From Pampus argenteus (Eukaryota; Chordata; Actinopteri; Scombriformes; Stromateidae): a stretch of 64,000 bases of DNA. The DNA lies in the NCBI GenBank assembly GCA_036937835.1, contig CM072861.1, positions 22,682,001 through 22,746,000 on the forward strand, given 5' to 3'. The notes under the pieces were generated by a model. That model was not told where the DNA came from, did not search any database, and worked only from the letters and a program-made list of their open reading frames with translations. This document shows, piece by piece, positions 1-11,778 of the stretch (the stretch's first letter is position 1; every line of letters starts with the position of its first letter). Position numbers and translations under genes: made by a program.

Positions 1-574
1 TACACAAATTAAGAACATTTTGACATTTAAAAGCCATGTGTTTTACTTTAAGACTGGCATGTGTGAAGCTTAACTGTTTACAGACCAAAAAAAAGTCTTG
101 AATTTGGCAAAATTTGGATATGAATGATTTTTGGACGTTTGTTCTGTATTTTATTGTCTGGATTAACCAACAATGCTCAGTCACATCTGGTTATTTTATC
201 TGTCAATCCGTTTCTCAGTTGAATTTAAAAGACGTGTATATATTGCTATCACAATGTAGAATAACATATACTGACACGTATCAGTATTAGCTGGTAGGAA
301 TGGGAACGTATCGGGTTACAGTATCAGCCTGGGAACAAAAAAAAACAAACAAACAAACAAAAAACATCAGTGCATCCCAATGAAGATAAAAAAGATATGA
401 AAAATATATCAGACCAGATTCATCATCTCTGCAACAGATCAATGAAACATTTTGTTACTCATAAATGATGCCGTCTCATAAACACTTTTCAGACCAGCTG
501 AAGAAAACTCGTCCCGTCTATCCCTCGCTCTGCTCTGTCAGGGATCTGTTGACTGTGTGTGTGTGTGTCTGATG

Positions 575-616
<42 letters not shown>

Positions 617-909
617 AATGAATGTGCCGATACAGACAAAAGCCATATGGATGTTTAAGGCATCTGTCAGTATGAAGGGGATTATATTTGAAGTCTTTTT
701 ACTCAACTCCGTCCTCCAGTGAAACCCTCAAACAGGATGTGATGTAATAGCACGTGGACAGTTGAAGCATCTGTTATCAGTGCATTCGTCCTCTCTCCCG
801 ACTTCAGTTCCCCAATTTGTCTTTTTGAGGCTCTTCAACAAGGACGTCTTTTATGGTGGTTTATCCGTTGCTCAAATATCCCCCCCCTTTTTTTTTTCTC
901 GTAGCAAAA
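1..909 (-). other. ints6l: ints6l 3' UTR / downstream flank
   Basis: This AT-rich stretch follows the ints6l stop codon and shows no coding exon on either strand. TTTATT on the plus strand at 150-155, which reads AATAAA on the gene strand, is a candidate polyadenylation signal about 760 nt past the stop. A GT microsatellite lies at 554-613. The true 3' end is not determined and could be nearer or beyond the window edge. Confidence 0.55.
554..613. repeat. (GT)n microsatellite
   Basis: A GT run at 554-568 is followed after a short interruption by a near-perfect run at 577-613. It lies in the ints6l 3' UTR/flank. Confidence 0.95.
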
Positions 910-3900
910 CTATCTGCCGTGATCGTTGGGAAGCCGTGATGATGTTTCGTGCTTCTCGTCCAACTTGGCGAGGGCCGTCTCCAGCTGCTCGATCAGTACC
1001 CGCTTCTTGAACCTGTCAGAGGGAATTACAAAACAATAAAATCTGCTTTAAGAGACTATGAACGTGGCTGCAGCGTAGTTATGACTCAGTGTTAATAGCT
1101 CCTGTGTTCGACCAGTGAAACTGTTTCAACAACCCAAAATGACTCATGGTTTCCTACCTGGAGGCCTCTTTAATAGCGTGTTGGATGATGTACCTCTGGA
1201 CATTAACTGGTCCTTTCACCTGCTGCAGTATTCCCAGTATTGCCTCATAGTCTGAGAAAAAGCACACACACACACACACACACAGACACACACACACATC
1301 TTCAGTGTGACACCTTCTTTAGCAGATCAGATAAAAACAAGAAGTCATGTTTGTTCCGTTTCTGATATGTGAGGCGCTGCGTTGGCTCATACTCACTCCG
1401 TCCAGGTTTGCGGACCTCCTTGATGATCTGCGACCGCAGCTCTGCTTGGCTTCCGTCCAGCGGGGCGATGAATATGGTGTCAGACGCTGATAGGTCGACT
1501 TCAGCGTCCTCCAGCTGGCTCTGCGGACTCAGCCGATCACAGTTGAGTTTCTCCTCTAGCGGCTGCTGCTCGTCTGGATGATCTTCTACGAGTCTCTCCT
1601 CCGTCATGTCGACGTCCTCCACCTGATCCGTCGCTCCCAGCCCGGCCTTCTCCTCCAGGCTCAGTAAAGACGGGGTCTTTTCTGCAGCAGCGTCCATCTC
1701 CGTGGGCCAAATCTCCCCCGAGTCGGGCCCAAGAGCCCCGTCACCGTTACTCTGAGTGACCACCACGTTGTTGCCATCCACTCCTGCAGGGAAGAATGAT
1801 TTAAAATGTCTATTTCATATCATATAGCATAAGTCTGTACTCTCATGCTTTAGTCTGACTCCTACCTTTGTGCTGCGGGACGGGTTTGAGGAGGCTCTGC
1901 TGCCCTTGAACCCCTGCTGGACTCCTTCCAACCACCACATGGTTTGTGTTTCCTGGTGGTGTCTGCGGCCGCCGCAGCAGTGGCGACATGCTCCGCCTTC
2001 TCTTCATAGTAACACTCGAGTTGGAATCACTGGAATTTCCTCTTTTCTTATTTTGCGGGCCGACTACGAACTCATCTGCCTCATCGATCATCATCCCCTG
2101 AGATAAACACATAAGACAACTAAATATGACGGAACATTAATCTAAGATCTCTTGGTTTTTTTTTTAACCACGATGGTTTGAATTGTTGTTTTAATGTTCA
2201 TATATTATTTATTACCTTCTTATCCTGCTTGAATGGATTCCCAAACGTGTGCAGGCGTTTAGGTTGATCAGGGTCAATCTCCTTCAGGGGGGGCGGCATC
2301 ATTTTTAGATACTCCTGATAGTTTCCCATCTGAGCCACCGGAATACTGTGCAGATAGTCTAACAACCACAGAGAATGGTATAAGTATTTACAAAATACTG
2401 CAGTACCTGCCGTCTGTGTTTCGTTTGGGTTGTAAACTAAACTTCAAGGATAATATGTCGTACCTTCGTCTTGCCCTCTTATCAGTTTTTGTGACGTCCG
2501 CAGTAAGTTGGAGCGCATTCGTGTGAGTTGATCCAGGAGGTTCCGTCTCGGGATGTCGTAGGCATTTCGATAAGCTTGAGGCTTTAAATCCTGTGAACAC
2601 ATCGTATATCTAGTCAGAGAAACCACGTTATACTTTTCAGGAGAGTTGCTCGCTGTCCTAAACTGACCTTGTTGAGCAGGGCGATCTGGAAGCCGGCAAA
2701 CTCTTTGAAGTTGACGTCCGCCAGGCGAAGCGGCCCCTCCCCGGTGATTCCCTGAAGTAGCTGCTTAAAGTCTCTCCGGTGGGCCAGAGACAGTGAGTTG
2801 GAGTGGTTCCTCACCTTTATACCTGTTTCTTGGGGCGCCTTCTTACCCACGGACACGATTAAACGGTCCGACTCCATCTTTGCCTTCGACAGAGAAGGAG
2901 ACATTTTTTACTACAAATTCATCATCAGTCACACTATGTCAAACCTGCCTACATTACATATATCACACTGCTTTGGAAGGTGTGTTTACCTGCTGGCTGA
3001 GCTTCTTCAGGTAGGAGATGACACTGTAACTCAGGCCGCAGTCCATGGTGTCTGCAATAAGATTAGGTGCACCCATCATCCTCAACGCTTTTTTAAAGGG
3101 CTGTCGAAAGATAGCGAGATGGCGGTGAGGATGTTAGTTAGACACAAAAATCAATGTGATTCAAGTATTTACGACAGGCAGAAGGAGAAGTGACATTCAT
3201 TTACCATGAGGTAGTATGGAGGCATGGTCTTCAGGTATATCTCAAAGGCCTGTCGCCACTTGAGGTTGGGTTTTAGCTTGTGCACTTTAAACAAATCATC
3301 TGAAGAAGGAGACAAAGACAAAGACGTAATGAATTAACACTCCCTACTACAACTATCTCAGAAAAACCCTCATTGCCCTTCGTATCATTAAAAAGTAAAA
3401 TAAATGACAGTAAGTGTTACTTTCTGATGTTACTTTCTGATGTAGCTGAAGGATCTTTTTAAAATTAAAATCCACTCAGTTTATTGCCGTATGTCTTACC
3501 GAGGAGCGGTAGAAGGACTGGAAAGTTGTAAGGCATGACGAAGAGGTTGACACACGTGAGAGTTGTGCTGGCTTTAAGGTAGCCGAACGGCTGGCCCAGG
3601 TCATTCTGCTTCCCGCTGCTGCTAACAAACACCTTTAAATTACAAAGTCAAACATCAGTTCATATAAACTCTGCACAGTTTGTAAGAGAACCTCATTATT
3701 TCTTCCCTGAGGCGACACTTGTGACCTCACCTGCCAGCACATGTGCGGAGATTTCCTCTCCAGAATGAACTGGGTGAGCGGCGAGGGCTCCAGTTCGTAC
3801 TTGTCAAAAGGAAGCTTGTCTATCACCATCGGCTCACAGTCCACACACGAGAACCGCACGGCGGGGTGAGCAGAGCGAGGCGGCTGAGAGCAGATGGAGA

Positions 3901-5712
3901 TGGAGAGAAGCAGTGGAGGGAGAAACCGTTGAAACATAGTTTGTTTTTTTTCCAGCGGTGAGGCAATTTAAAACAGAAACCACGGTGAGTTTGCAGAGTT
4001 GGACACTTCATTACATTTGGTGTAAATCAAAGTTAGTGGCAGAAACGGAGGGCTGCCAATAAAAGACAGGATACGCACAGACAGTAAAAACAGCAAGAGA
4101 GGAACTGCTTCATGTCATACGGAGACATGACAACAGATAATAGGCAGAATAACACACAAATGGTGCAGCTGAGATCCTCTCTGCTCACCAGAGTAGGAGA
4201 GTTCTGGTCTGGCCAGAAGGACTCTGGTATGGGCCAATGCCCAACTGGCACTCCCGTCTTTGGGTTCGGCCTCACGTAGATGAGTTTGTGGCAGCTGTGC
4301 CACGGCTGCGGGCTGAAGGATGACACAGGACGGCTCGACTCCACAGAGGTCTCTGTGAAACAAGAGAGGACATTTCTCAGTCAAAGAGTTACTGCTCACA
4401 GCATCTTTGTTCCAACTAACTGTATGAAATGTGATGAGATTTGATAAAAACACACTTGAGTATTTAAACATTTTGACTATATCATGATTTTGAAGACATG
4501 ATTTACAGCTGTTTTCTTGTGTCTATTCGTTGTGCGTCGCTCAATAACTCACCTTCCCCGACTAGAGGCGGATCTGGCCCAGTTTTTTCAAAATTAAGGA
4601 CGACACCGCTTTGAACCTTTTGGACCAAAGACTCCAAACACTGGTTCAACATCCTCTGCGTCCGCACACAGTACGACCGCCCTGAGTGGAATAAAACAGG
4701 ACCACAGAATCAATATGTGAACGGAACAAATAAAGATTAGCTACGAAGAACGTCAAAGCAGAAGAGAGAGAGACGAACCTCCGGTGACTTCACACATTTG
4801 GGTGATAGCGGACTCATCGGTGGGGACGCTACCAAGCTGCTCGTTGTCTGGTGTTGCTGCTCCTGGCAGCCTCAGCACCAACGCGAACAGACGCTGGTCC
4901 CAGCGGAAGGGCTCTTTGGTCAGCTCGCTGCCTGCTAACGGAGAATTAAGAGGCAGGTGCAGCTACACAGAAAAAAAACAAAACAAAAAAAGGTGATTGG
5001 AGATGAGGTCTTAGGTCACGTTAGTGGCACTGCTGCGTTTGTTTGTGTTCTCACCTCATCTGGCACCCCAGAGCTGTGCGTGAGCTTGTTCCCATCAGTG
5101 ATAGTGATGATCACAGATGGCTCAAGGAAGAAGGGGTTACGGCCCTGAGGAGGACACGGTAACATTCAGCAGTTAATTAATCATAGATTCATTCTCACTA
5201 ATCCACTTCCTACAACACAAACACTGCTCTGGTTTCTGTGTCTAGAAAAACATTTTCATCTCCAAATCTAAATCTTTTTCATGCTTTGCTTTTTAATGGA
5301 GGAATGTAGGTATAATGTTTGAAGTTGACTTAAACGCAGTAATTCGTGTGGTATTAGCGTCAGATTGATGATAACCTCCTAGATACTAATATGAACCGCG
5401 CGCTGCGCCGTGTAATCTTTGCTGTGTGTCGTTGAGGACAGAGGCCTCTGCTGCTGTACTCCAGGGGTCGGCCGTGTCTAATTCCAACACACAGAGAAGG
5501 CCTAAGTAGATTTACACAGTCCTCGCGCACAGATCTAATACTTGAGTGTAGTACTGCATCTCTGTCTTCAAGCTGATCTGATGACGGGGCTAACTGAGGT
5601 AAAATGGAGTGGATTAAGCTGTAATCAAAAGTCAATCTTCTCCGATGAAGCAACGCCAACTGAAAACTATGTTACAGTCATCAAAACCTTTTATTTATCC
5701 AGGAAAAAGTCT

Positions 5713-5747
<35 letters not shown>

Positions 5748-7823
5748 TTGACTGTATCAACCACACGCTGACACTAGCATTAGTTATTCTGAGAACTTTA
5801 AATATTAATTCGAATTTTCTGTCCTCACAGAAATTTGAAAATCACAAAATAGATTAAAAAAAACTGTGGCCTGATTATTCATTATTCAAAACATCATCAT
5901 CATCATCTCATCCATCTATCGGTGTGTATATGGTAATTAAAAGGTTTTATGAAGTAACAGTACTCGCTCTGTAAATAAGTAGTAATTAAAACGACTTGTC
6001 AAAACGCTGACACTACTATGGAGACTAATTCTATTTTTGGTTGGTGTCAAATACCTGTCCGTAGTTGTCGATGCCCGAGGCGAGGCGGTTGAGGTTAAGC
6101 AGGTCAAAGGCTGTTCGAAGAGCGTGTCCCAGTGTAGTCAGCCCAGACGCCTGCAGGTTCTTCAGCTCACACATGAAGGTGGCGTGGTTCTCCTTCCAGC
6201 CTGCCTGAAATACACACAATATATATACAACACATCAACAGTGTGCTGGATGCACTGCGGAACAAACAGCCACAAGCCAAAACAGATATACACCCACTGA
6301 TACCCATACTGTGTAATTAGAAAGACAAACAATAAGAGTTTTTGTTCCCGCTGCAAACTGATGCAAACTGAACAAGACTCTGCATCTGAAATCAGGTTAA
6401 GTCGAGCTCTGGAAATAGAAGATAATATTGTGAAAATGCAAAGTGCTCAGTCCCACGTTTGAGCTGGGAAGAGCTGTTTAAGAGTCTGATTTCATCCAAA
6501 AATACACATCTACCACTGCTGCCTGTCCTCTGTGACGGAGATATACTCCCACAGGAAAGGATGTGGACTTTTCTCCAGAGAGGTCAAATACCTTTCTGCT
6601 GCAGCTTCATGCTTAATCTATGGATGACCTGCAAGCTTACAACTTCCTTTACCGGGATAGAGGGAGAAGCAGAGGCTGAAGACGCAGAAAAACAAGCTTC
6701 AGTATCAACGTGTTTGCACAGTACTCTATTTAAGTTTGTTATATTATTGACATAAGTTCGTACAAGCAACATCTCTGAAGGAAAATACATCCACTGGTAG
6801 CAGACATAGACTCTGGAGTAGGCCAGCAGAAATGTACGGCTTTGCTTGCGCTCAATAATTCAGACTACTACAGAATACTTCTATTTTCTTCCCTCTACAT
6901 CAACAATTTATTGCCTCGGTAACTGTGCAATCAAGAAGCTCCATTCGGTATAACCTTGTCCTTTCATCATAATACTACTCGGTGCACAAAGCAGGCAGAA
7001 ACAACAAAAAGGAGAAGAGCAGGAAGAAGAGAAGTTGATGATAGATTTGGGTTATTTTGTGATATTATATGGAGGAGGCCACGTTTAGTTATGATCTGGA
7101 GTTAAACTGCAACACTGAATGCAATAAGCAGCATCACATGAATGTCAGCATCCACTCAACATTTTATCATGACGACCCTTTTCTGCACACAGGCCTGCAG
7201 CAACACAACAAACATTACGCAACAATGGTTGAAGTGACCGAGGCTGAACATGTTTTATTTTTCCTGTTTTAATATGGAGGTCAATAAACGGTTTTTAATA
7301 TTAGCACCGAGTCAGGCTGCACATTAGGAGATTGAGAAAAAAAACAAAATACCTTAGTATTGAAATGAATAGTCAAATCATATCTAAAGAAAACATGATG
7401 AATTATGAAAAAAAAACATGTTGAAAGTTCATAAATGTAATTTGGTTATAATTATTATTGAGAGAAAGGAAAAATATCTTTAGCTATTTCTCAAAATGAA
7501 GAATTGTCTGACTATAATAATGCATTTGTGTTTCAGTCTACCTAATATAAACTATGAGGAGTCAAATGCTGCCAACAGTAACTAACTAGTCACAAATATA
7601 AAGTATATAATATATACCTGAATATAAGTGAAATATAAAACTTTTTCTCAAATCAGTTTGTAAAATAAAAATAATCAATTTTATCCCTTTAACTTACTAT
7701 TCCTGTATTCTTACTCCTAGTTTAATTGTTTAAACATTACATATTGTCTTTGTTGCTTGTATGATAATTAAAATTGCTCCAGCAATTTTTTACATTATTT
7801 ACATTACATTATATATTATTTAC

Positions 7824-7871
<48 letters not shown>

Positions 7872-9017
7872 ATAAGAATTTAATTGGAAAGCAGTGTGTT
7901 ATATGCGTTGTGGTCAAGCATTAATGACATAGGATGGAGTCAGCCTGTGTTGCTTGTAGACAGTTAAGAAAGCCACTAGATGTCTGCTATAGATGAGCTG
8001 CAGGAGACTTCTGGGACTTGAGGGATGCATGTGGGTACTTAGGATTGTATTTTATTGTGTATTAGAGAAAGACGGTTATAAAGCAAATCAACAGATGAGA
8101 GGTGAGGAAAGCTTGGCTGACATGAAGCCTGACAAATTGTTGTGATTCACAGGTTGCATGAATATTTTTTTTTTCCCCCTTATTGTGTGAGAAAACGATA
8201 TTGTTTATTTTTGTATGGTGGGCTATTAATGCTCACAGTATCAGCATGACTGATAATTATCATATGAATGATAATTTTCTTCTTGCGAACTCAGAAAAAA
8301 AAAAATATCATGATGAAAAGGGGGTTTATCAACTTTCAGACCGGATTGACCAATAGGGAAGCGTGGTTGATGCAAAGGGCGGGGTAAAGGATGATTGGCG
8401 CTCTCCTTGACCAATCTAAATATTGCACTGTCAAAAAAAAGAGCGACGTCATAGGCGATAATAAATTTCTCCGCCTCCATCTCGACGCCTGAGAGTTTTC
8501 TCAACACAAAAGCAAAATGTCCGCTGGGTGTTAGGAGGCAGTGCAGCTCCGGGTCTGCGGGTATTTGGAGCAAAAAAAAGCCGTTTTTTTTTTCTCGCCA
8601 CCGGGACACTGGCTACAAACCAGAAGGACAATAAAGTCTCACTGACAGAAAAAAATACGTTGGGCTTGACAGTGTAATAATTGTATCAGTTGCTAATTAC
8701 CTTCACTCCGTATGGTGGATCATCGAATGTAACTAGCATGTACCTGTCGCCTCTACTAGCCGGGTCTCGGGCACGCAGCTGTCAAAAACAAGAAAACCAA
8801 AACAACATATATATTAATTTCGAGCGATCTTGTCCAAGGAACCCTAAAGCTCACCAAACGGTGCATACTTGCTGAAAAAAAGTCGGGGGTAAAATCATTC
8901 CTTTACCTTCATAAAGACCTCAACCGCGCCTTTAGCAACGTCCAGATACGTCGTACCCAAATAAGTGCGCTGATTCATAGAGGCGGACGTGTCTAACAGG
9001 AAAAGTAAAATAGGCAT
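910..9017 (-). CDS. ints6l: Integrator complex subunit 6-like (INTS6/INTS6L family), complete
   Basis: There are eighteen coding exons: 8907-9017, 8701-8778, 6055-6204, 5055-5144, 4779-4962, 4553-4681, 4189-4352, 3731-3883, 3500-3632, 3205-3299, 2990-3100, 2668-2883, 2464-2590, 2216-2358, 1866-2097, 1397-1783, 1158-1251 and 910-1012. They sum to 2700 nt (899 aa) with every junction in phase at GT/AG sites. The protein begins MPILLFLLDTSASMNQRTYL, a von Willebrand A domain (about residues 3-225) with the MIDAS-type DTSAS motif. The conserved middle includes WHSCHKLIYVRPNPKTGVP and CEPMVIDKLPFDKYELEPSP. An acidic, low-complexity linker of about 130 residues (exon 16) precedes the conserved C-terminal NYEAILGILQQ...IKEASRFKKR segment. 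INTS6 proteins are Integrator subunits that act in the nucleus on RNA polymerase II termination and snRNA processing, and they link the complex to PP2A. The family is clear. Assignment to the INTS6L paralogue rests on synteny with hprt1/phf6/mospd1; INTS6 itself is the alternative. Intron 2 is unusually long at 2.5 kb. Confidence 0.93.
1263..1298. repeat. (CA)n microsatellite
   Basis: A CA run with one interruption sits in the 145-base ints6l intron between exons 16 and 17, within about 10 bases of the acceptor region of exon 17. Confidence 0.95.
5714..5744. repeat. (CA)n microsatellite
   Basis: A perfect AC run in ints6l intron 3 (5145-6054). I see no exon or other element in the rest of that intron. 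Confidence 0.95.
7826..7869. repeat. (AT)n microsatellite
   Basis: A perfect AT alternation of about 44 bases in ints6l intron 2. Confidence 0.95.
8350..8452. promoter_or_regulatory. Intronic cluster of CCAAT, GC-box and CRE-like motifs
   Basis: Within about 100 bases there are CCAAT (8350-8354), GGGCGGG (8378-8384), ATTGG (8394-8398), CCAAT (8411-8415) and GACGTCAT (8445-8452). The combination is typical of TATA-less vertebrate promoters (NF-Y, Sp1, ATF/CREB sites). Here it lies inside ints6l intron 2, not at the 5' end of the gene. It could be an alternative promoter or an enhancer; function is inferred from motifs only. Confidence 0.4.
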
Positions 9018-9310
9018 TTTAAATGTAAAGCCGCGGTTGTATGCTTTTTCTAAAAATAATTGTTATCTACATGACCTATCGTGCAGCCATACAGTTCACA
9101 CATGTGTGTATATATTTGTTATATTAAGCCCCCCCCCTCCAGAAGAGGGCCGTTGCCTCTGCCCTCTCTCTAACCGCCTTTCCAGAGCTCTGCCTCGGCT
9201 CGCGCTGTTCAACTTCTGCTCCTAACCGAATGGAACGCCCTGCTCCCTTTACTGCAACGCCATTGGCTCAGCCCGATCACGTTGGCCACGCCCCCATATA
9301 TAAACACATA
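9018..9310. promoter_or_regulatory. ints6l 5' flank with divergent TATA-type arrangement
   Basis: This region lies upstream of the ints6l start codon. It contains a C run and moderately CpG-rich sequence (9131-9295). On the plus strand it shows ATTGG (9262-9266), CCACGCCCCC (9286-9295) and TATATAAA (9297-9304), which would drive transcription away from ints6l. The ints6l transcription start and any non-coding first exon cannot be fixed from sequence. Confidence 0.4.
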
Positions 9311-10313
9311 AGGAGGTCGACATGGCTTGTGTTGTGTACATGTCTCCTTTCATTTTTATCTGTCTATAACCGGGCGGATATTCAAAAATACGGTATAAAA
9401 ACTGTTTGTACGGCTCTGGTTCACATTATTATGTTTGTTTACATTAACATACCAATATCTGCCTGAAACCAGACAGTTAACAGGTGTAGATATACAGGTC
9501 ACATTCATACCCGAAATGTCTTGCCAATTCTGTTGCACATCCTCCCACACACACACACACACACACACACAATACAAAACCTCTCTATACTGTCTCTCAT
9601 CTCTTGCTAAGTTCAAGGTTCCTCAAAATGTTCCACTCTACATCACAATATATGTGCAGTACTAGGGAAGGATTTTTACTTTTGGATGGATTACTATTAT
9701 AATCCTAATAAATCCCACAGCACTTGAAGGCAGCATCACTGTAACATTAAATTGTATTCTTGTGTGTGTGTCGTTTCAAGACTTTTGATTACTTTAATTG
9801 CATACAACAATGCAAATGTATTTTCATTGCAAGTTCAGACATTATAACCATAATCAAAAGACATTAGAAACCTGCCGTATAGGTTTAAAAGGTCAGTGGA
9901 AAGTCATAGTAGCCCAACATAGACTGGTCTTTATTGGCCAGGTTACCTTCATACAGAATTTACCTACAGCCTTTTATAAGAAAACTCTTTACATATGCAC
10001 TTATTTTATCATTTACTTTTTGAGCGAGTTGAAACACGCCAGTAAAGTGTGACGATCGTGATGTAACACTTAAAAAAACAAAAAAAAACAATTGGCTATA
10101 TTTTCATAAAAAAAACATGAATTATTCTCAAAACTGTGCTGCTACTTAACCAATAATCAATCAGTTTACAATAATTGGAAACACGTTGTGTATTTTTGTG
10201 TCTTTATACACTCGTGTATCGTCTCTAAAACATGTCGTACAGTTATGATAAACATCCTCAACATCTTTACGTCCGTTTTGTTGACGTCTTGCACGTTCTC
10301 GTTCGCCCTCCGC
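9311..10313. other. ints6l-mospd1 intergenic (head-to-head)
   Basis: About 1 kb of AT-rich DNA between two divergently oriented genes. It holds a CA microsatellite at 9546-9570. I see no exon or other gene signal. Confidence 0.7.
9546..9570. repeat. (CA)n microsatellite
   Basis: A perfect AC run of about 25 bases. Confidence 0.95.
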
Positions 10314-10332
10314 CATCCCAGAATGCACCGCG
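10314..10332 (+). promoter_or_regulatory. ZNF143/Staf-type site at mospd1 5' end
   Basis: CATCCCAGAATGCACCGCG fits the CCCA-GAATGC-nnGCG core of the vertebrate ZNF143 (Staf) motif found near housekeeping transcription starts. It lies about 110 bases upstream of a plausible first-exon splice donor, placing the mospd1 start nearby. Confidence 0.55.
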
Positions 10333-11207
10333 AGGTCTGCAGCATATTATTGACAAAGGAAAAAAAAAAGGTCTGGAGAGAAACAACAACAGGGTGGTAA
10401 CAGCAGCACAGACATTAGACTAACCAGCCTGACAACAAGGTAAAGCTTCACTGTCACATTTTCTCTTGTCATAAAACAACTTTTGGTTTAATTTTATGTG
10501 ATGACACCGCGTGAGGACAATGTTTAGCGGCTACTTTAGCCGGCTAACGCTAGCCTCTGTTACACAGTAGTACACTGTTGTGGTATATTACAGCATCAGA
10601 GCAAGAAAATGTAATAAAACACCAAGATTTAGTCACCAATTATCAGCATGTGAAGTAAATTTTGATCTAAATGACCGTGTTGTTAAATATAGAAGCGACT
10701 CGTTTGATTAAAGACCCTTCTAGTGTCTGTTTACGGTGAAACCTGATTACACTGCAGTTTGACGACAGTTCAGTTTTATGCTAACATAACATATGAATAT
10801 AAAGCTTTCTAGATAATGTAGTCGTGTAATAATATACCGCAGATAATTTAAAAAAAAACTAAACATTTCACTAAGTTAAGTTGCTGAAAATATGATAAAT
10901 TTACTGTGATTTTTTTTTACGTGTACGTGGAGAAGAAAAAGTGTTACGACACCGCGAGCCTTGTTCCTCGAGCTCTACTGTAACCATGTAAACACACACG
11001 GGCACGTGACTAGCCACATGGAGTTTACCTTGTTTTACTAAATTTCAGCAATTAAATATGAATAAGTCTCAAGAATCACGTTGCAATTAAATTGCATTTA
11101 AAGTCAAATAGTGATATGTGTAGTAGTACACAAATAGTACACATATATTGTACTGATAATATCAGCCAATATACATTTTTTTATTTTTTTATAAACTTAC
11201 CTGCAAA

Positions 11208-11255
<48 letters not shown>

Positions 11256-11630
11256 CTAAAATACTAAATGTGCAGTACATTATATCCAGACTGCATTTAC
11301 TGTACATAACAACCAACTATATGTATATAAAGTAATGTGACTACCATTTATTATTTATCTCAGTACTCTTCACTTCTTTTCATTATTTATATCCTGTTTA
11401 CAGTTCACTCAAATGGTTTCACTTGTATATAGTTATTCCTTGTGTATAATTCTAAAGATTGTTGTTATTTTTGTGTAACTACATTAAAAACCACTAAACA
11501 AATGTATTTGTAACATGCAGCACATTAATCTTTAAAGTCACTAGAAACAACAGCTATAAAAGAATAACAAATGCAATATTTTCTCTTTAGCAAACGCACT
11601 TACTTATTCTTCACCTGCGTCTCTTCACAG
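10333..11630 (+). other. mospd1: mospd1 5' UTR exon 1 (putative) and intron 1
   Basis: A donor-like CAAG/GTAAAG junction at 10439/10440 would end a non-coding exon 1 that begins around the ZNF143 site. The matching acceptor (TTCACAG) ends at 11630, directly before the exon carrying the start codon. The intron is AT-rich with a TA run at 11211-11252. Exon 1 is inferred, not proven. Confidence 0.5.
11211..11252. repeat. (TA)n microsatellite
   Basis: A perfect TA run of about 42 bases in mospd1 intron 1. Confidence 0.95.
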
Positions 11631-11639
11631 TAACACGTC

Positions 11640-11657
11640 ATGACCCTAAGGAGCTGA
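11640..11657 (+). other. Short uORF in mospd1 5' UTR
   Basis: An ATG ten bases into exon 2 opens a five-codon frame (MTLRS) that stops at 11657. It lies 121 bases before the main start and could lower translation of the main frame if the transcript is as inferred. Confidence 0.45.
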
Positions 11658-11778
11658 GAGCAGGAAGTGCCATTTCTTCCCCTAAAGGGAGTTTACGCAG
11701 CTTGATAGTTTGTGGAGAGAGGCGTGGGGGGCCCAAGCAGACCGTGGACGGGGAAGGGGAAGAGCTCAGCTGGAGCCA

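Larger units (their letters stand above)
6205..8700 (-). other. ints6l: ints6l intron 2 (long, AT-rich)
   Basis: This 2.5-kb intron separates the exon ending in PYGVK from the exon beginning AGWKENHATF. It is mostly AT-rich sequence without coding signal. It contains an AT dinucleotide run (7826-7869) and, near its 5' end, a compact cluster of promoter-type motifs (8350-8452) listed separately. Confidence 0.85.

Noticed and set aside
8241..8609. 122-codon minus-strand open frame in ints6l intron 2
   Set aside because: It is not in frame with flanking ints6l exons, does not belong to the INTS6 protein, and overlaps the promoter-like motif cluster.
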